A stretch of 58,139 nt of DNA from UBA961 sp049426725 (lineage in GTDB: Bacteria > Bacteroidota > Ignavibacteria > Kapaibacteriales > UBA961), in the NCBI GenBank assembly GCA_049426725.1, contig JBMSYN010000013.1, positions 1 through 58,139 of the forward strand, in the 5' to 3' direction. The position numbers and the translations under genes were made by a program. The first letter of the stretch is position 1, and each line of letters starts with the position of its first letter. The notes under the pieces are model-generated. The model saw only the letters and a program-made list of their open reading frames with translations. It was not told the origin of the DNA and made no database searches. Below are positions 42,430-51,585 of this stretch, piece by piece.

Positions 42430-43374
42430 TTATAAAGTAGTGTTGAATGACAATCTATGAATAGATCCGGCAGTTCCTAAAGCAGAAACACCATAATCTA
42501 TTATTGCATATTTACTTCTAATTCCCAAGCCAGCCGAAAATCCGGAGAATCTTCTTTGTCCTTGAATACTTGTCGCATCTCTTACATAATTGTCATACCC
42601 AATTCTTAAATCAAGTACTTTGCTAAGTATAAATTCCCCACCGATACTAAAATTACCAACTCGATCAAAAAAAGCATCCGCATCATCGGCTAGATGATGA
42701 AGAGAAAAATTTAATAAAAGAGGTAAACCACGCAATCTATGATTAATTCCCAATCTGACATCCACCGGTAACTCATCAGTTATACCTGTAAATGTGGACA
42801 GTTGTGTCCCAATATTCAAAATAGAGAACCCAATATTTGTTCTTGAAGAAGGAATACGATATAATACTCCTGCATCCAATGCTATAGCCGTAGATGAAAG
42901 GTCTTCCAATCTGACAAAGAGAAATTTTGCATTGCAACCATAACTTAGTGTCGAATCTAGTTCATTTGAGTATGATCCAATAAGAGCAATGTTATTAGCT
43001 GAGAATGCACCTTGCACATTTCCAAATTCATCAGTCCTTTCGAATGAACCATACGATGTATAGACAGCACTCAACGCTATACGCTCAGATGTTGTACTAT
43101 CAAATGGGAAAGTATAGACTGCTTGACCTGATTTGATATCCAATACATGATTCATAAATGTTGCGGATACCATTGACTTTTTAACGGTTGATAGGGCTCC
43201 AGGATTGAAAAATAATGCTGATTGATCATCTGTAATACTTGTGAATGCTCCACCCAATGCAGCAGAACGAGCACTGATTCCCATCTGAATGAAATCAAAG
43301 GGAGATTGTGCCTGAATGACTTCAAATCTTGAGAACAAAAGCAAAACAAGTGATAAGAACGTTATTTTTTTCAT
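42430..43374 (-). CDS. PorV/PorQ-family outer-membrane protein (T9SS-associated, PorQ-like)
   Basis: 314 residues with signal peptide (MKKITFLSLVLLLFSRFEVIQAQ) then 'PFDFIQMGISARSAALGGAFTSITDDQSALFFNPGALS', the N-terminal signature of the PorV/PorQ barrel family, and repeated beta strands to the end ('ILNIGTQLSTFTGITDELPVDVRLGIN', 'VLDLRIGYDNYVRDA'). PorV and PorQ belong to the type IX secretion machinery, which fits the three T9SS-like cargo proteins here. The length and single-copy context favour PorQ. Overlaps the thioesterase stop as ATGA. Confidence 0.8.
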   Translation of the reverse strand: MKKITFLSLVLLLFSRFEVIQAQSPFDFIQMGISARSAALGGAFTSITDDQSALFFNPGALSTVKKSMVSATFMNHVLDIKSGQAVYTFPFDSTTSERIALSAVYTSYGSFERTDEFGNVQGAFSANNIALIGSYSNELDSTLSYGCNAKFLFVRLEDLSSTAIALDAGVLYRIPSSRTNIGFSILNIGTQLSTFTGITDELPVDVRLGINHRLRGLPLLLNFSLHHLADDADAFFDRVGNFSIGGEFILSKVLDLRIGYDNYVRDATSIQGQRRFSGFSAGLGIRSKYAIIDYGVSALGTAGSIHRLSFNTTL

Positions 43375-43811
43375 AATCGTATATCCGTGCCTATAGTGTT
43401 TTCAGACTCATGTGTATTCCATATGTCAAGAAAAAAACTAGGAGGTCTAACAGGTTTCCCTGTTTGAATATTGATAAATGGATGAACAGTATACCCCGTG
43501 GTGAGTAGTGTATCCGCTTTTGTGATTTGATAATCAATATGCAATAATAATGCCCTTTTTAGAGAACATGTTGCTGTAATGTTTATTATATCATCATACA
43601 GTGCGGGTAATTTATACTGAATATGGGCTTCTATAACCGGAAATTGTATTCCTAGTTCTTCGAGTCTTGAATAAGCCAGTCCCATTGAACGCAATAGTTC
43701 GGTTCTTCCGATTTCGAAATAGGTAAAGTAATTTCCATTATATACAATACCCATTTTATCGGTATCTGCATAACGAACGCGAATGGACGTTGTATGTGAA
43801 TGTTCTTTCAT
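43371..43811 (-). CDS. Acyl-CoA thioesterase (4HBT hotdog, YbgC-like)
   Basis: 146-residue hotdog-fold enzyme hydrolysing acyl-CoA. The motif 'IRVRYADTDKMGIVYNGNYFTYFEIGRTELLRSMGL' includes the catalytic Asp and the YFE...R.E stretch of YbgC/4-hydroxybenzoyl-CoA thioesterases, followed by 'PVIEAHIQYKLPALYDDII'. In many bacteria YbgC adjoins tol-pal; here it sits between parB and porQ, so its acyl substrate is not indicated by context. Confidence 0.9.
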   Translation of the reverse strand: MKEHSHTTSIRVRYADTDKMGIVYNGNYFTYFEIGRTELLRSMGLAYSRLEELGIQFPVIEAHIQYKLPALYDDIINITATCSLKRALLLHIDYQITKADTLLTTGYTVHPFINIQTGKPVRPPSFFLDIWNTHESENTIGTDIRL

Positions 43812-43819
43812 GTTCTTGA

Positions 43820-44737
43820 TCAGTCTTTTGGAATGATGAGATCAATCACTCTTTGTAAATCATCGAGTGAGAAAAATGTGATTTCTACTTTTCCTGTTTC
43901 TTGATCTTTGAGATGTATAGACACTTGGGTTGTAAAATGTTCCCGCAATGCATCTTCGAGTGCCAAAAGATCATTGTTCAAAGGTTGCTTTGGAATTGAA
44001 TGTGATTTTTTGGATGTGCCTTTTCTTTTTGTAGTTTTTTTACTACCTCCCATCAATTCACGTATGATTGACTCAGTCTCTCGTACGGATAATTCTTCAT
44101 GAATGATTCTCTCAGCAATAATGCGTTGATTATCTGGAGATTGAAGTGACAGCAAAGCTCTAGCATGTCCATTACTTAATTGTTTCAAAGCTACTTTTTG
44201 CTGTATGTCGGAAGGTAATTTTAAGAGTCGTAAGAAATTGGTAATGGTTGCACGGTCTTTGCCTACTTTTATCCCAACTTCTTCTTGAGTAAGATTGCAT
44301 TGATCGATAAGCATCTGATATCCCATGGCAACTTCGATATCATTCAAATTCTCCCTTTGAACATTTTCAATGATTGCAAGTTCAATCATTTCCTCATTTG
44401 AATCTATGTCCATGACAAAAGCAGGAATCTGATCCAGACCTGCTTCGATTGATGCTCTGATTCTTCGCTCTCCTGAAATCAATTCATAGGTATTACCAGT
44501 AGATTTTCGGACGGTGATTGGCTGGATAACACCATGGATCTTGATTGATTCCACCAATTCTTCCAGTGCTTGTGAATCAAAAATCACCCTTGGTTGATAT
44601 GGGTTTGTTTTGATCTTGGTTATATCAATTAGTCCTATGCCAAAACCTTCTTTGGCATCTTGATCAGTGGTTTTATTATCGGCATTTCCCGGAATGAGAG
44701 CGCCTAGACCTTTTCCTAAGCCCATTGGTGATTTCAT
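43820..44737 (-). CDS. parB: Chromosome partitioning protein ParB
   Basis: Centromere-binding CTPase of the ParABS system. N-terminal 'MGLGKGLGALIPG', the partition core 'IDITKIKTNPYQPRVIF', the CTP-binding box GERRIRA (89-95) and 'IENVQRENLNDIEVAMGYQMLI', the HTH 'LTQEEVGIKVGKDRATITNFLRLLKLP', 'LSNGHARALLSL', then a Lys-rich linker and C-terminal dimerisation domain. 305 residues. The start overlaps the parA stop as ATGA. No parS palindrome was found in the window. Confidence 0.96.
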   Translation of the reverse strand: MKSPMGLGKGLGALIPGNADNKTTDQDAKEGFGIGLIDITKIKTNPYQPRVIFDSQALEELVESIKIHGVIQPITVRKSTGNTYELISGERRIRASIEAGLDQIPAFVMDIDSNEEMIELAIIENVQRENLNDIEVAMGYQMLIDQCNLTQEEVGIKVGKDRATITNFLRLLKLPSDIQQKVALKQLSNGHARALLSLQSPDNQRIIAERIIHEELSVRETESIIRELMGGSKKTTKRKGTSKKSHSIPKQPLNNDLLALEDALREHFTTQVSIHLKDQETGKVEITFFSLDDLQRVIDLIIPKD

Positions 44738-45525
44738 TGTTGAGCACCTTTTGATAAATGGGAACTATTGTTTTCTATGATTTCCATGGCAAGATCAAGA
44801 TAGTTTCTTGCTCCTGTGCTAAGAGCATCATAAAGAACAATGGGTTTGCCGTGACTGGGTGATTCCGACAATCGTACATTTCTCTGAATGACTGTCTTCA
44901 TTACTTTGTTTTCAAAATGTTTGCGAACTTCAATTTCCACTTGCTGTGAAAGACGCAACCTTCCATCAAACATGGTAAGAAGGACTCCTTCAATATCCAG
45001 ATTCGGATTTAAATGATTGCGAACAATTGAAATAGTATTCAGTAATTGTCCAAGCCCTTCAAGCGCATAATATTCACATTGCACAGGTATGAGTACTGAG
45101 TGGGCGGCCGTTAAACCATTCAATGTGAGAATGCCAAGAGATGGTGGGCAGTCAAAAATGATATATTCAAAGTCATTGGAGATAGTTTTCAATGCTTTGC
45201 TCAACACATATTCTCTGTCCTTCATTTCAATCATTTCAATTTCGGCACCAACCAAATTGATATGCGAAGGCAATATGAAGAGATTTGGCATCATTGTTTG
45301 GAGTATGGCATCTTTTACGGATGCATTTCCTATGAGCACTTCATAAATTGTAGATTCCAAACTTTTCGTGTCTATCCCAAGTCCATTGGAGGCATTCGCT
45401 TGTGGATCTATGTCTACAAGCAATACCTTCTTTTCTGCAGCAGCTAATGAAGCAGAAATATTGACAGCTGTTGTGGTTTTCCCAACTCCGCCTTTTTGAT
45501 TTGCTATTGCAATGATTTTTGCCAT
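44734..45525 (-). CDS. parA: Chromosome partitioning ATPase ParA/Soj
   Basis: Walker-type ATPase moving ParB-parS complexes. Deviant Walker A KGGVGKTTT (11-19), 'VLLVDIDPQANASNGLG', 'EYIIFDCPPSLGILTLNGLTAAHSVLIPVQCEYYALEGL' and 'NVRLSESPSHGKPIVLYD', all diagnostic. 263 residues and no N-terminal extension, so chromosomal type. Directly coupled to parB; the CDGSH gene lies ten bases upstream. Confidence 0.97.
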   Translation of the reverse strand: MAKIIAIANQKGGVGKTTTAVNISASLAAAEKKVLLVDIDPQANASNGLGIDTKSLESTIYEVLIGNASVKDAILQTMMPNLFILPSHINLVGAEIEMIEMKDREYVLSKALKTISNDFEYIIFDCPPSLGILTLNGLTAAHSVLIPVQCEYYALEGLGQLLNTISIVRNHLNPNLDIEGVLLTMFDGRLRLSQQVEIEVRKHFENKVMKTVIQRNVRLSESPSHGKPIVLYDALSTGARNYLDLAMEIIENNSSHLSKGAQQ

Positions 45526-45535
45526 GCTGGAATGA

Positions 45536-45787
45536 TTATTCCTGTGGAGGTGTCAATTGTTTATGAGCACCATCACAAAATGGTTGATTTGCAGACTGTT
45601 TGCATGTACACCAAGAAACTGTTTTGCATTCAGTGATTTCAACTGCTTTCGGACTAAATGTCGAACCTTTGTGTGAACCATCGCAAAATGGTTGATTTGT
45701 TGATTTACCACATGAACACCAATAATATGTTCCGGGATTCATTTCCATGCGCATGGATTTATATCCACCGATTTCTGGTTTTTCCAT
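45536..45787 (-). CDS. Double CDGSH iron-sulfur domain protein
   Basis: 83-residue soluble protein with two CDGSH motifs: CSCGKSTNQPFCDGSH (Cys24, 26, 35, His39) and CTCKQSANQPFCDGAH (Cys60, 62, 71, His75). Each should hold a redox-active 2Fe-2S cluster with three Cys and one His ligand. Such small proteins are implicated in electron transfer or iron-sulfur handling. It is placed between argS and parA with ten-base gaps, in an operon with no obvious redox partner. Confidence 0.93.
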   Translation of the reverse strand: MEKPEIGGYKSMRMEMNPGTYYWCSCGKSTNQPFCDGSHKGSTFSPKAVEITECKTVSWCTCKQSANQPFCDGAHKQLTPPQE

Positions 45788-45797
45788 GATATTTTCC

Positions 45798-47441
45798 TTA
45801 CATTTTTTCGGGTGAAGAAATTCCTAATATAGACAAGCCATTATGAATGACTGTTTTTGTGAGCAAAGCCAATTGTATTCTTGATTTCATGATCTGTTCT
45901 TCAGAGCCAATAATTCTGCAATCATGATAAAATGAGTGAAATGCAGATGCTACTTCTCTTAAATATTCAGCAATTATTTGAGGCTCCAATGCATTTGCCG
46001 CTCTTGCATTCACATCTTCAAATCGTGTCAATGTTTGTATGAGTGTTATCTCAGATTGATGTATCAAGGATGATAAATCAAAATGTGAATCTAGATCAAT
46101 ACCATGATCTTTTACTTGTTGAAGAAGTGAGCAAATTCTTGCGTGTACATATTGCAGATAATACACGGGATTTTTATCATTCTGTTCTCTAGCGATTTGT
46201 AAATCGAATTCTAGTTGGGTTTGGGCACCACGCATGAGGAAGAAAAAACGAACTACATCTGCACCGACTTCTTCGATGAGTTCATCCAATGTATAGCTTT
46301 TTCCGGAGCGTTTCGACATTTTGACTTGTTCGCCATTATCCCACAATGTCACAAATTGATAAATCAGAACCTTGAGTTTTGAAATATCATATCCCAATGC
46401 CTTTACCCCTGCTTTTACATCCGGTATTGTTGCTATATGATCGGCACCAAATATATCGACAATTACATCGTATTTGCGATCAAATTTTGTGCGATGATAT
46501 GCAATGTCAGGCAATCTATATGTTGGCTCACCAGTACTTTTTACAATTACCCTATCGGTGAGGGTCTCGTCAATCTCAGAAAAGCGCATCCATGTAGCAC
46601 CGTCTTTTTCATAACTCAATCCTTTTTCTTTCAATTCATTCAATAGAGCAGAAATCGTTCCATCTGTAAACAATGAATCTTCATTGAAATATGTATCCTG
46701 GTGGATGTTCATTTTCTTCAATGTTTCCAATATTGAGGAAAAGCACCATTCCTCTCCAAGCTTTTTGCATATTTCTAGAGTATCCGGATTTTCCTCAGAT
46801 AGTTTGTTCCCATGTAATTCATAAGCTTTTTGAGCTATTTCTATGATATAATCGCCATGATATCCATCTTCGGGAAATGGAAAAGTCGTATTGCCTATCA
46901 GATGTTGATACCGAGCAAAAATAGATTTGCTTAGCATATTCATTTGATTTCCGGCATTATTAAAATAATATTCACGAGTTACTGAATATCCACTCCATTG
47001 CAAGAGATTTGCAACTGTATCACCAATGGCGGCATTTCTTCCATGTCCCAAATGCAATTTCCCTGTGGGATTTGCACTGACATATTCAACATTTGCTGTT
47101 TTTCCTTTGCCTAAATCTGTTGTTCCATAAGAGCTTTTTTTAGCAATCATGTTATGCATTGCTTCATGAAATGCTTTTGGCTTAAATATGATATTGATGA
47201 ATCCGGCTCCGGCAATATCAATGGATTGAATTAGTTCTGAGTCAAGATTCAGTTTAGAAATGAACTCATTTGCAATGTCTTGAGGTTTCTTTTTTAATTG
47301 CTTTGCCAATATCATTGCAATATTGGTAGAAAGATGTCCATGCTCGGCAATCTTTGGTTTTTCAAAAGCTATGGTTTGAGGATTACCGCCAATTGATTCT
47401 AGTGCTTGTTGGAATGCATCTTCGATGAATGCATGCATCAT
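45798..47441 (-). CDS. argS: Arginyl-tRNA synthetase
   Basis: Class I synthetase charging tRNA-Arg. N-terminal additional domain, then the HIGH-like motif in 'VSANPTGKLHLGHGRNAAIGD' (HLGH at 130-133), 'YYFNNAGNQM', 'DRVIVKSTGEPTYRLPDIAYH', the KMSKS-like KMSKRSG, and the helical anticodon domain ending 'LALLTKTVIHNGLSILGISSPEKM'. 547 residues, normal. ATG at 47441 overlaps the rsfS stop as ATGA. Confidence 0.97.
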   Translation of the reverse strand: MMHAFIEDAFQQALESIGGNPQTIAFEKPKIAEHGHLSTNIAMILAKQLKKKPQDIANEFISKLNLDSELIQSIDIAGAGFINIIFKPKAFHEAMHNMIAKKSSYGTTDLGKGKTANVEYVSANPTGKLHLGHGRNAAIGDTVANLLQWSGYSVTREYYFNNAGNQMNMLSKSIFARYQHLIGNTTFPFPEDGYHGDYIIEIAQKAYELHGNKLSEENPDTLEICKKLGEEWCFSSILETLKKMNIHQDTYFNEDSLFTDGTISALLNELKEKGLSYEKDGATWMRFSEIDETLTDRVIVKSTGEPTYRLPDIAYHRTKFDRKYDVIVDIFGADHIATIPDVKAGVKALGYDISKLKVLIYQFVTLWDNGEQVKMSKRSGKSYTLDELIEEVGADVVRFFFLMRGAQTQLEFDLQIAREQNDKNPVYYLQYVHARICSLLQQVKDHGIDLDSHFDLSSLIHQSEITLIQTLTRFEDVNARAANALEPQIIAEYLREVASAFHSFYHDCRIIGSEEQIMKSRIQLALLTKTVIHNGLSILGISSPEKM

Positions 47442-47932
47442 ATCACATCCTCCTCAAAAGAAGAATGTTGATTGAATCGTTCTGGTAAGCGACGCTCTTT
47501 GGACAATTCATTGAGAAATTCTTGTTTGGCTGATTTTGTCATTTTTGAAAGTTTCTCTTCTTTCAAAACATAAAAATCTGCATCACTCCAGAGCTTTTCA
47601 ATTCTGTAGAAGTCTCTAGCTTCTTTATGAAATACATGAACTACAACATCAAAGTAATCCAGAATCACCCATTGTCTTGCATTCCATCCTTCTGATTTTG
47701 GAAATCCTTCACCTGCTTCCTTACCACCTCTTTCAATGGCTGATGAAACAGAATCGACTTGAACTTCTGACAAACAAGAACCTATGACGAAGAATTCAGC
47801 AGGTGCTCCATCAGATGTAGATAAATCCATAACAAGTATGTTTTCTGCTTTTTTGTCTTCCATGATTCTTGCGCAAAACAAGGCAAATGATTTGCTTCGA
47901 GCAATCGTGGACTTTGTTTTCGATGCAGCCAA
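47438..47932 (-). CDS. rsfS: Ribosomal silencing factor RsfS
   Basis: Binds L14 on the 50S subunit and blocks subunit joining in starvation. Core: 'IMEDKKAENILVMDLSTSDGAPAEFFVIGSCLSEVQVDSVSSAIE', 'EGWNARQWVILDYFDVVVHVFHKEARDFYRIEKLWSDA', matching RsfS. The likely start is TTG at 47932, with GGAG six bases upstream and no overlap with gpmA. A TTG-initiated frame from 47977 has no ribosome-binding site and would overlap gpmA by 29 bases. About 164 residues; the C-terminal ~35 are charged. Confidence 0.92.
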   Translation of the reverse strand: MAASKTKSTIARSKSFALFCARIMEDKKAENILVMDLSTSDGAPAEFFVIGSCLSEVQVDSVSSAIERGGKEAGEGFPKSEGWNARQWVILDYFDVVVHVFHKEARDFYRIEKLWSDADFYVLKEEKLSKMTKSAKQEFLNELSKERRLPERFNQHSSFEEDVI

Positions 47933-47948
47933 TTGATTCTCCGGTTGA

Positions 47949-48566
47949 TTATGAATCGAGTAATTGTTTTTTGTCAAGTATTTTCATTGTTTGTTCATCA
48001 ATTGTATACACAATTGGTTTTCCGGTAGCAATATTTAACTCAAGGATTTCCTCTTTTGTGAGATTATCCAATTCTGCAATGAGAGCTCGTAATGAATTTC
48101 CATGAGCAGTGATTAATACATGTTTCCCCTGTTTCAAAATGGGTATTATGTTCTCATGAAAATAAGGGAGCACACGCTCTTGCGTCATTTTTAATGATTC
48201 TCCATTTGGTGGAGGAGTATCATAACTTCTTCGCCATATCTTTAATTGATCTTTTCCAAATTGATTTCCAACTTCGTCTTTGTTTAAACCTTGCAGATCT
48301 CCATAATGCCGTTCATTCAATTTCTCACTTCTTTGCGTAGGAATTGTACCTTTTCCCGCTGATTGCAATGCAATGTCTGCGGTTCTTATGGCTCTTATTA
48401 ATGCCGAGGTAAACAGCATGTCGATTGGATAATCTTTTAATGCTAGACCCGCCTTCCTTGCTTCATCTTCGCCTTTGGAAGTGATATCAACATCTACCCA
48501 ACCGGTAAACCTATTTTCGACATTCCATTGTGATTCTCCATGCCGGAGCAAAATAAGATAGACCAT
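47949..48566 (-). CDS. gpmA: 2,3-bisphosphoglycerate-dependent phosphoglycerate mutase
   Basis: Glycolytic interconversion of 3- and 2-phosphoglycerate. Phosphohistidine motif LILLRHGESQWN (His9), 'NRFTGWVDVDITSKGEDEA', 'ERHYGDLQGLNKDEV', 'WRRSYDTPPPNGESL' and 'VLITAHGNSLRALIAELDNL' define the dPGM family. 205 residues, the short form common in Bacteroidota. It starts three bases after the enoyl-CoA hydratase stop. Confidence 0.95.
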   Translation of the reverse strand: MVYLILLRHGESQWNVENRFTGWVDVDITSKGEDEARKAGLALKDYPIDMLFTSALIRAIRTADIALQSAGKGTIPTQRSEKLNERHYGDLQGLNKDEVGNQFGKDQLKIWRRSYDTPPPNGESLKMTQERVLPYFHENIIPILKQGKHVLITAHGNSLRALIAELDNLTKEEILELNIATGKPIVYTIDEQTMKILDKKQLLDS

Positions 48567-48569
48567 GGT

Positions 48570-49349
48570 TTATGAATTTCTCCAATTTGGTTTTCGTTTT
48601 TCGATAAAAGCATTCATGCCTTCTTTCTGATCTTCAGAAGAAAAAAGCAGATAAAAATTCTTTCTTTCAAATTCCAAGCCGCCCTCAAGCGTTGTGCTAA
48701 AGGATTTCAACACAGATTCTTTTATGAGTTTAACGGCTATCGGTGCTTTGCTGGCAATTTCTGCTGCCAATGCCATGGATTCTTGAAAGTATGACTCTAC
48801 CGGAACGACTCTATTTATTAAGCCACATCTCCATGCTTCGCGAGCCGAAATCATTCTTCCTGTAAGAGCTATTTCCATCGCACGAACTTTGCCGATTGCT
48901 CTTGTGAGTCTTTGCGTACCACCTGCTCCGGGCATGACTCCAATATTAATCTCTGGTTGACCAAATTGCGCTGTTTCACTTGCTATAAGCATATCACAAT
49001 TCATTGCAAGTTCACAACCACCACCCAATGCAAAGCCTGATATTGCGCCAATGATTGGTTTTTTAATCGCACGAATTCTTTCCCATTTGGCGAATTGATC
49101 GCGTTCTAACATCTGCATTGAACCTGCGCCCGACATTTCTTTAATGTCTGCCCCTGCTGCAAATGCTTTTTCATTACCATGAATAACTATGCAACGAATA
49201 TGTTCAGAACTGTCGAAATGCTCCATGGCTTCCACGATTTCAGTCATAGTTTGCAGACTGAGTGCGTTCAGCACTTGGGGTCGATTGATTTGTATTACTC
49301 CAATTCCCTTTTGGGGTTCAGAAGTAAGAATGCATGTCCAATTACTCAT
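48570..49349 (-). CDS. Enoyl-CoA hydratase
   Basis: Crotonase-fold enzyme of fatty-acid oxidation. 'AFAAGADIKEM' forms the oxyanion region, both catalytic glutamates are present in 'GGGCELAMNCD' (Glu113) and 'FGQPEINIGVMPGAGGTQRL' (Glu133), and the end 'EGMNAFIEKRKPNWRNS' matches classical hydratases. 259 residues. Having both Glu residues supports true hydratase activity rather than isomerase only. Lies between gpmA and the nucleoside transporter. Confidence 0.94.
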   Translation of the reverse strand: MSNWTCILTSEPQKGIGVIQINRPQVLNALSLQTMTEIVEAMEHFDSSEHIRCIVIHGNEKAFAAGADIKEMSGAGSMQMLERDQFAKWERIRAIKKPIIGAISGFALGGGCELAMNCDMLIASETAQFGQPEINIGVMPGAGGTQRLTRAIGKVRAMEIALTGRMISAREAWRCGLINRVVPVESYFQESMALAAEIASKAPIAVKLIKESVLKSFSTTLEGGLEFERKNFYLLFSSEDQKEGMNAFIEKRKPNWRNS

Positions 49350-49357
49350 GATATCTC

Positions 49358-50596
49358 TTAAAAAAGTAAACCTGCCAAAGCAGCTGTTAAAAGATTACCC
49401 AAAGCACCAGTAATCATGGCTTTGAGGCCTAAAGCTGCTATATCCTTTTTTCGCTCGGGAATCATTGATCCAATTCCACCAATTTGTATGGCTATGGAAC
49501 TGAAATTTGCAAATCCGCACAATGCAAAAGTAGCCATTGTGATGGTCTTTGGCATCAGAATTCCATTTTGAATATAAGTTGATAAATCTGCATAAGCCAA
49601 AAACTCATTCAAACTTATCTTTGTGCCGATCAGTGCTCCGAACACTTGTGTATCTTTTTCTGGAACTCCAATCAAATAACCAATTGGTTGAAACACTAAT
49701 CCAAACAACTCTTTGAGATTTTCAGGAAACCATAGCGCATAACCTTCGCAGAAAGAATGAATTCCTGAAAGCCCTGCATTTATTCCTGCTATTATGGCAA
49801 CGAATGCAATCAACATTGCTGCGATTCCGGCTGCTAACTTCAAACCTTCCATTGCCCCATTTGCTGCTGCTTCAACTATGGTTGAACTTGAAGCAAGCAC
49901 CGGCTTTGCATCAATTGGAGCATGCTCTGCATGTGCAGGAGGAATGACAATTTTTGAGAGCATAAGCCCGGCCGGTGCAGACATCACACTTGCAGTAATC
50001 AAAGCGGATGCTGGAACGCCCATTTGAATATATCCCGCCATAACACCACCTGCTATTGTGATAAACCCACCAACCATGATTGTATGAAGTTCTGATCTTG
50101 TGGCAGAAGCAAGGTATGGTTTAATCAATAACGGGGCTTCTGTTTGACCAAGAAAGATATTCGCAGAGGCATTTAACGATTCAATACCGGATGTTTTCAA
50201 TGTTCGGCTCATGAACCAAGACATTCCACGAACTATATATTGCATGATGCCCAGGTGATATAATACAGCCATCACTGATGAGAAAAAAATGATGACAGGC
50301 AGTACTGACAAAGCAAATTGGAATCCGAATGTTTTGGCATAAGCGGGATTTGCCAAATTACCAAAGAGCATTTCTGCTCCATGGGAAGCGAGCCCCAAAA
50401 AACCTGAAATGGCATTTCCAAAGGCAGACATAAAAGCTATCCCAATGGGTAGCTTTATCATGATGAAACCCAATATGATTTGTAGGGATAGACCTATGAT
50501 TACCATCCGCCATGGGAATTGTCTTTTGTTTTCTGACATTAACCAGCAGCAACAAAGAATAAGTATGACTCCCACTATGCCAATGAGTGATTGCAT
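49358..50596 (-). CDS. Concentrative nucleoside transporter (CNT family, NupC-like)
   Basis: Membrane symporter for nucleosides with about ten helices. 'ANIFLGQTEAPLLIKPYLASATRSELHTIMVGGFITIAGGVMAGY' is the CNT signature with the GQTEAP substrate motif, followed by 'MSAPAGLMLSKIVIPP', 'NAGLSGIHSFCEGYALWF', 'EKDTQVFGALIGTKISLNEFLAY' and 'CGFANFSSIAIQIGGIGSM'. ATG at 50596 has GGGTG upstream and follows the epimerase stop by two bases; ATG at 50608 is less likely. About 412 residues. The pfkB kinase further upstream may act on imported nucleosides. Confidence 0.94.
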   Translation of the reverse strand: MQSLIGIVGVILILCCCWLMSENKRQFPWRMVIIGLSLQIILGFIMIKLPIGIAFMSAFGNAISGFLGLASHGAEMLFGNLANPAYAKTFGFQFALSVLPVIIFFSSVMAVLYHLGIMQYIVRGMSWFMSRTLKTSGIESLNASANIFLGQTEAPLLIKPYLASATRSELHTIMVGGFITIAGGVMAGYIQMGVPASALITASVMSAPAGLMLSKIVIPPAHAEHAPIDAKPVLASSSTIVEAAANGAMEGLKLAAGIAAMLIAFVAIIAGINAGLSGIHSFCEGYALWFPENLKELFGLVFQPIGYLIGVPEKDTQVFGALIGTKISLNEFLAYADLSTYIQNGILMPKTITMATFALCGFANFSSIAIQIGGIGSMIPERKKDIAALGLKAMITGALGNLLTAALAGLLF

Positions 50597-50598
50597 AT

Positions 50599-51585
50599 TC
50601 ACACCCATTTATTGTCAATGTACCAGCGAACCGTTCTTTCAATTCCTTGTTCAATAGATATCTGCTGCTTCCAATCAAAATCTTTTTGGGCTTTTTCTAC
50701 CGAACATATCCAATATGGCTGAATGAGATCTTTTCCTTTTTCAAAATTCAAAACTGGTGGCTTTGTAGAAAATCTTCCAAAGATTTCAGACAAACCAGCC
50801 AATGTCATTACCAATCCATGTGGTACACGCACCGGAAGAATAAATGACTTTCCGAAAGCTTCCTTTGTGATATTTGCAATTTGCTTCCAAGAATAAAATT
50901 CTTCACTTGAAACAAAATAGGTTTCACCGATGGTGTTTTGATGATATGCCGCCTCCACAATTCCTCTCGCCAAGTCAAAGCCATGTATGAGACTAACCCT
51001 TTTCTCATCAAATCCTATAAGTGGCACTATGCCTTTTGAGACTGATTGAAAAAATGTCAAAATTGCCGTGTCTCTTTCACCGTAAACCGCCGGTGGGCGA
51101 ACAATCGTTATTGGTAATCTATCCGAAAAAGATTGAACTACTTCTTCGGCAGCTTTTTTGGACCTTCCATATGCTGTAATTGGTTGCAATGGTGAGTTTT
51201 CATGCACAGGTTCATCGAGCGAACGAGATGGTCCTGTAACCGTTTGACTGCTTACATGTAAAAAGCGTTGCAAATTTGGAGCATGGATTGTTGCCATTTC
51301 CAAAAGATTTTGTGTTGCATCTCTATTTCCCCGCAAAAATTCTGCATCATTTCGCGCAGCTGTAAGACCAGCGACATGGATAATCATGTCAATATCTTTC
51401 ACTGCTGGAATCAATGATTCCGAATTATCGAGTGATGCATTTATTATGCGAACATTTTTTCCTTCTAACCAGCGCAAATCGCTAGAAGGTCTTGCAATGC
51501 ACACTATTTCGGTGTCAGCATCTCGCAAAATGTCTACCACATGGCTTCCAATAAAACCTGTTGCACCTGTTACCAAGGTTTTCAT
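50599..51585 (-). CDS. NAD-dependent epimerase/dehydratase (extended SDR)
   Basis: 328 residues. Nucleotide-binding TLVTGATGFIGSHVVDIL at the N-terminus, 'HVAGLTAARND', the catalytic Ser and YxxxK in 'HVSSQTVTGPS' and 'AYGRSKKAAEE', then 'RPPAVYGERDTAIL'. This places it with atypical/extended SDRs acting on NDP-sugars or steroid-like substrates; the exact substrate cannot be told. The start overlaps the def stop as ATGA... in minus-strand order def is upstream and this gene follows. Confidence 0.9.
   Translation of the reverse strand: MKTLVTGATGFIGSHVVDILRDADTEIVCIARPSSDLRWLEGKNVRIINASLDNSESLIPAVKDIDMIIHVAGLTAARNDAEFLRGNRDATQNLLEMATIHAPNLQRFLHVSSQTVTGPSRSLDEPVHENSPLQPITAYGRSKKAAEEVVQSFSDRLPITIVRPPAVYGERDTAILTFFQSVSKGIVPLIGFDEKRVSLIHGFDLARGIVEAAYHQNTIGETYFVSSEEFYSWKQIANITKEAFGKSFILPVRVPHGLVMTLAGLSEIFGRFSTKPPVLNFEKGKDLIQPYWICSVEKAQKDFDWKQQISIEQGIERTVRWYIDNKWV

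Noticed and set aside
43820..45525. Expected parS site near parAB
   Set aside because: No palindrome close to TGTTnCACGTGnAACA was noticed in or around the genes.
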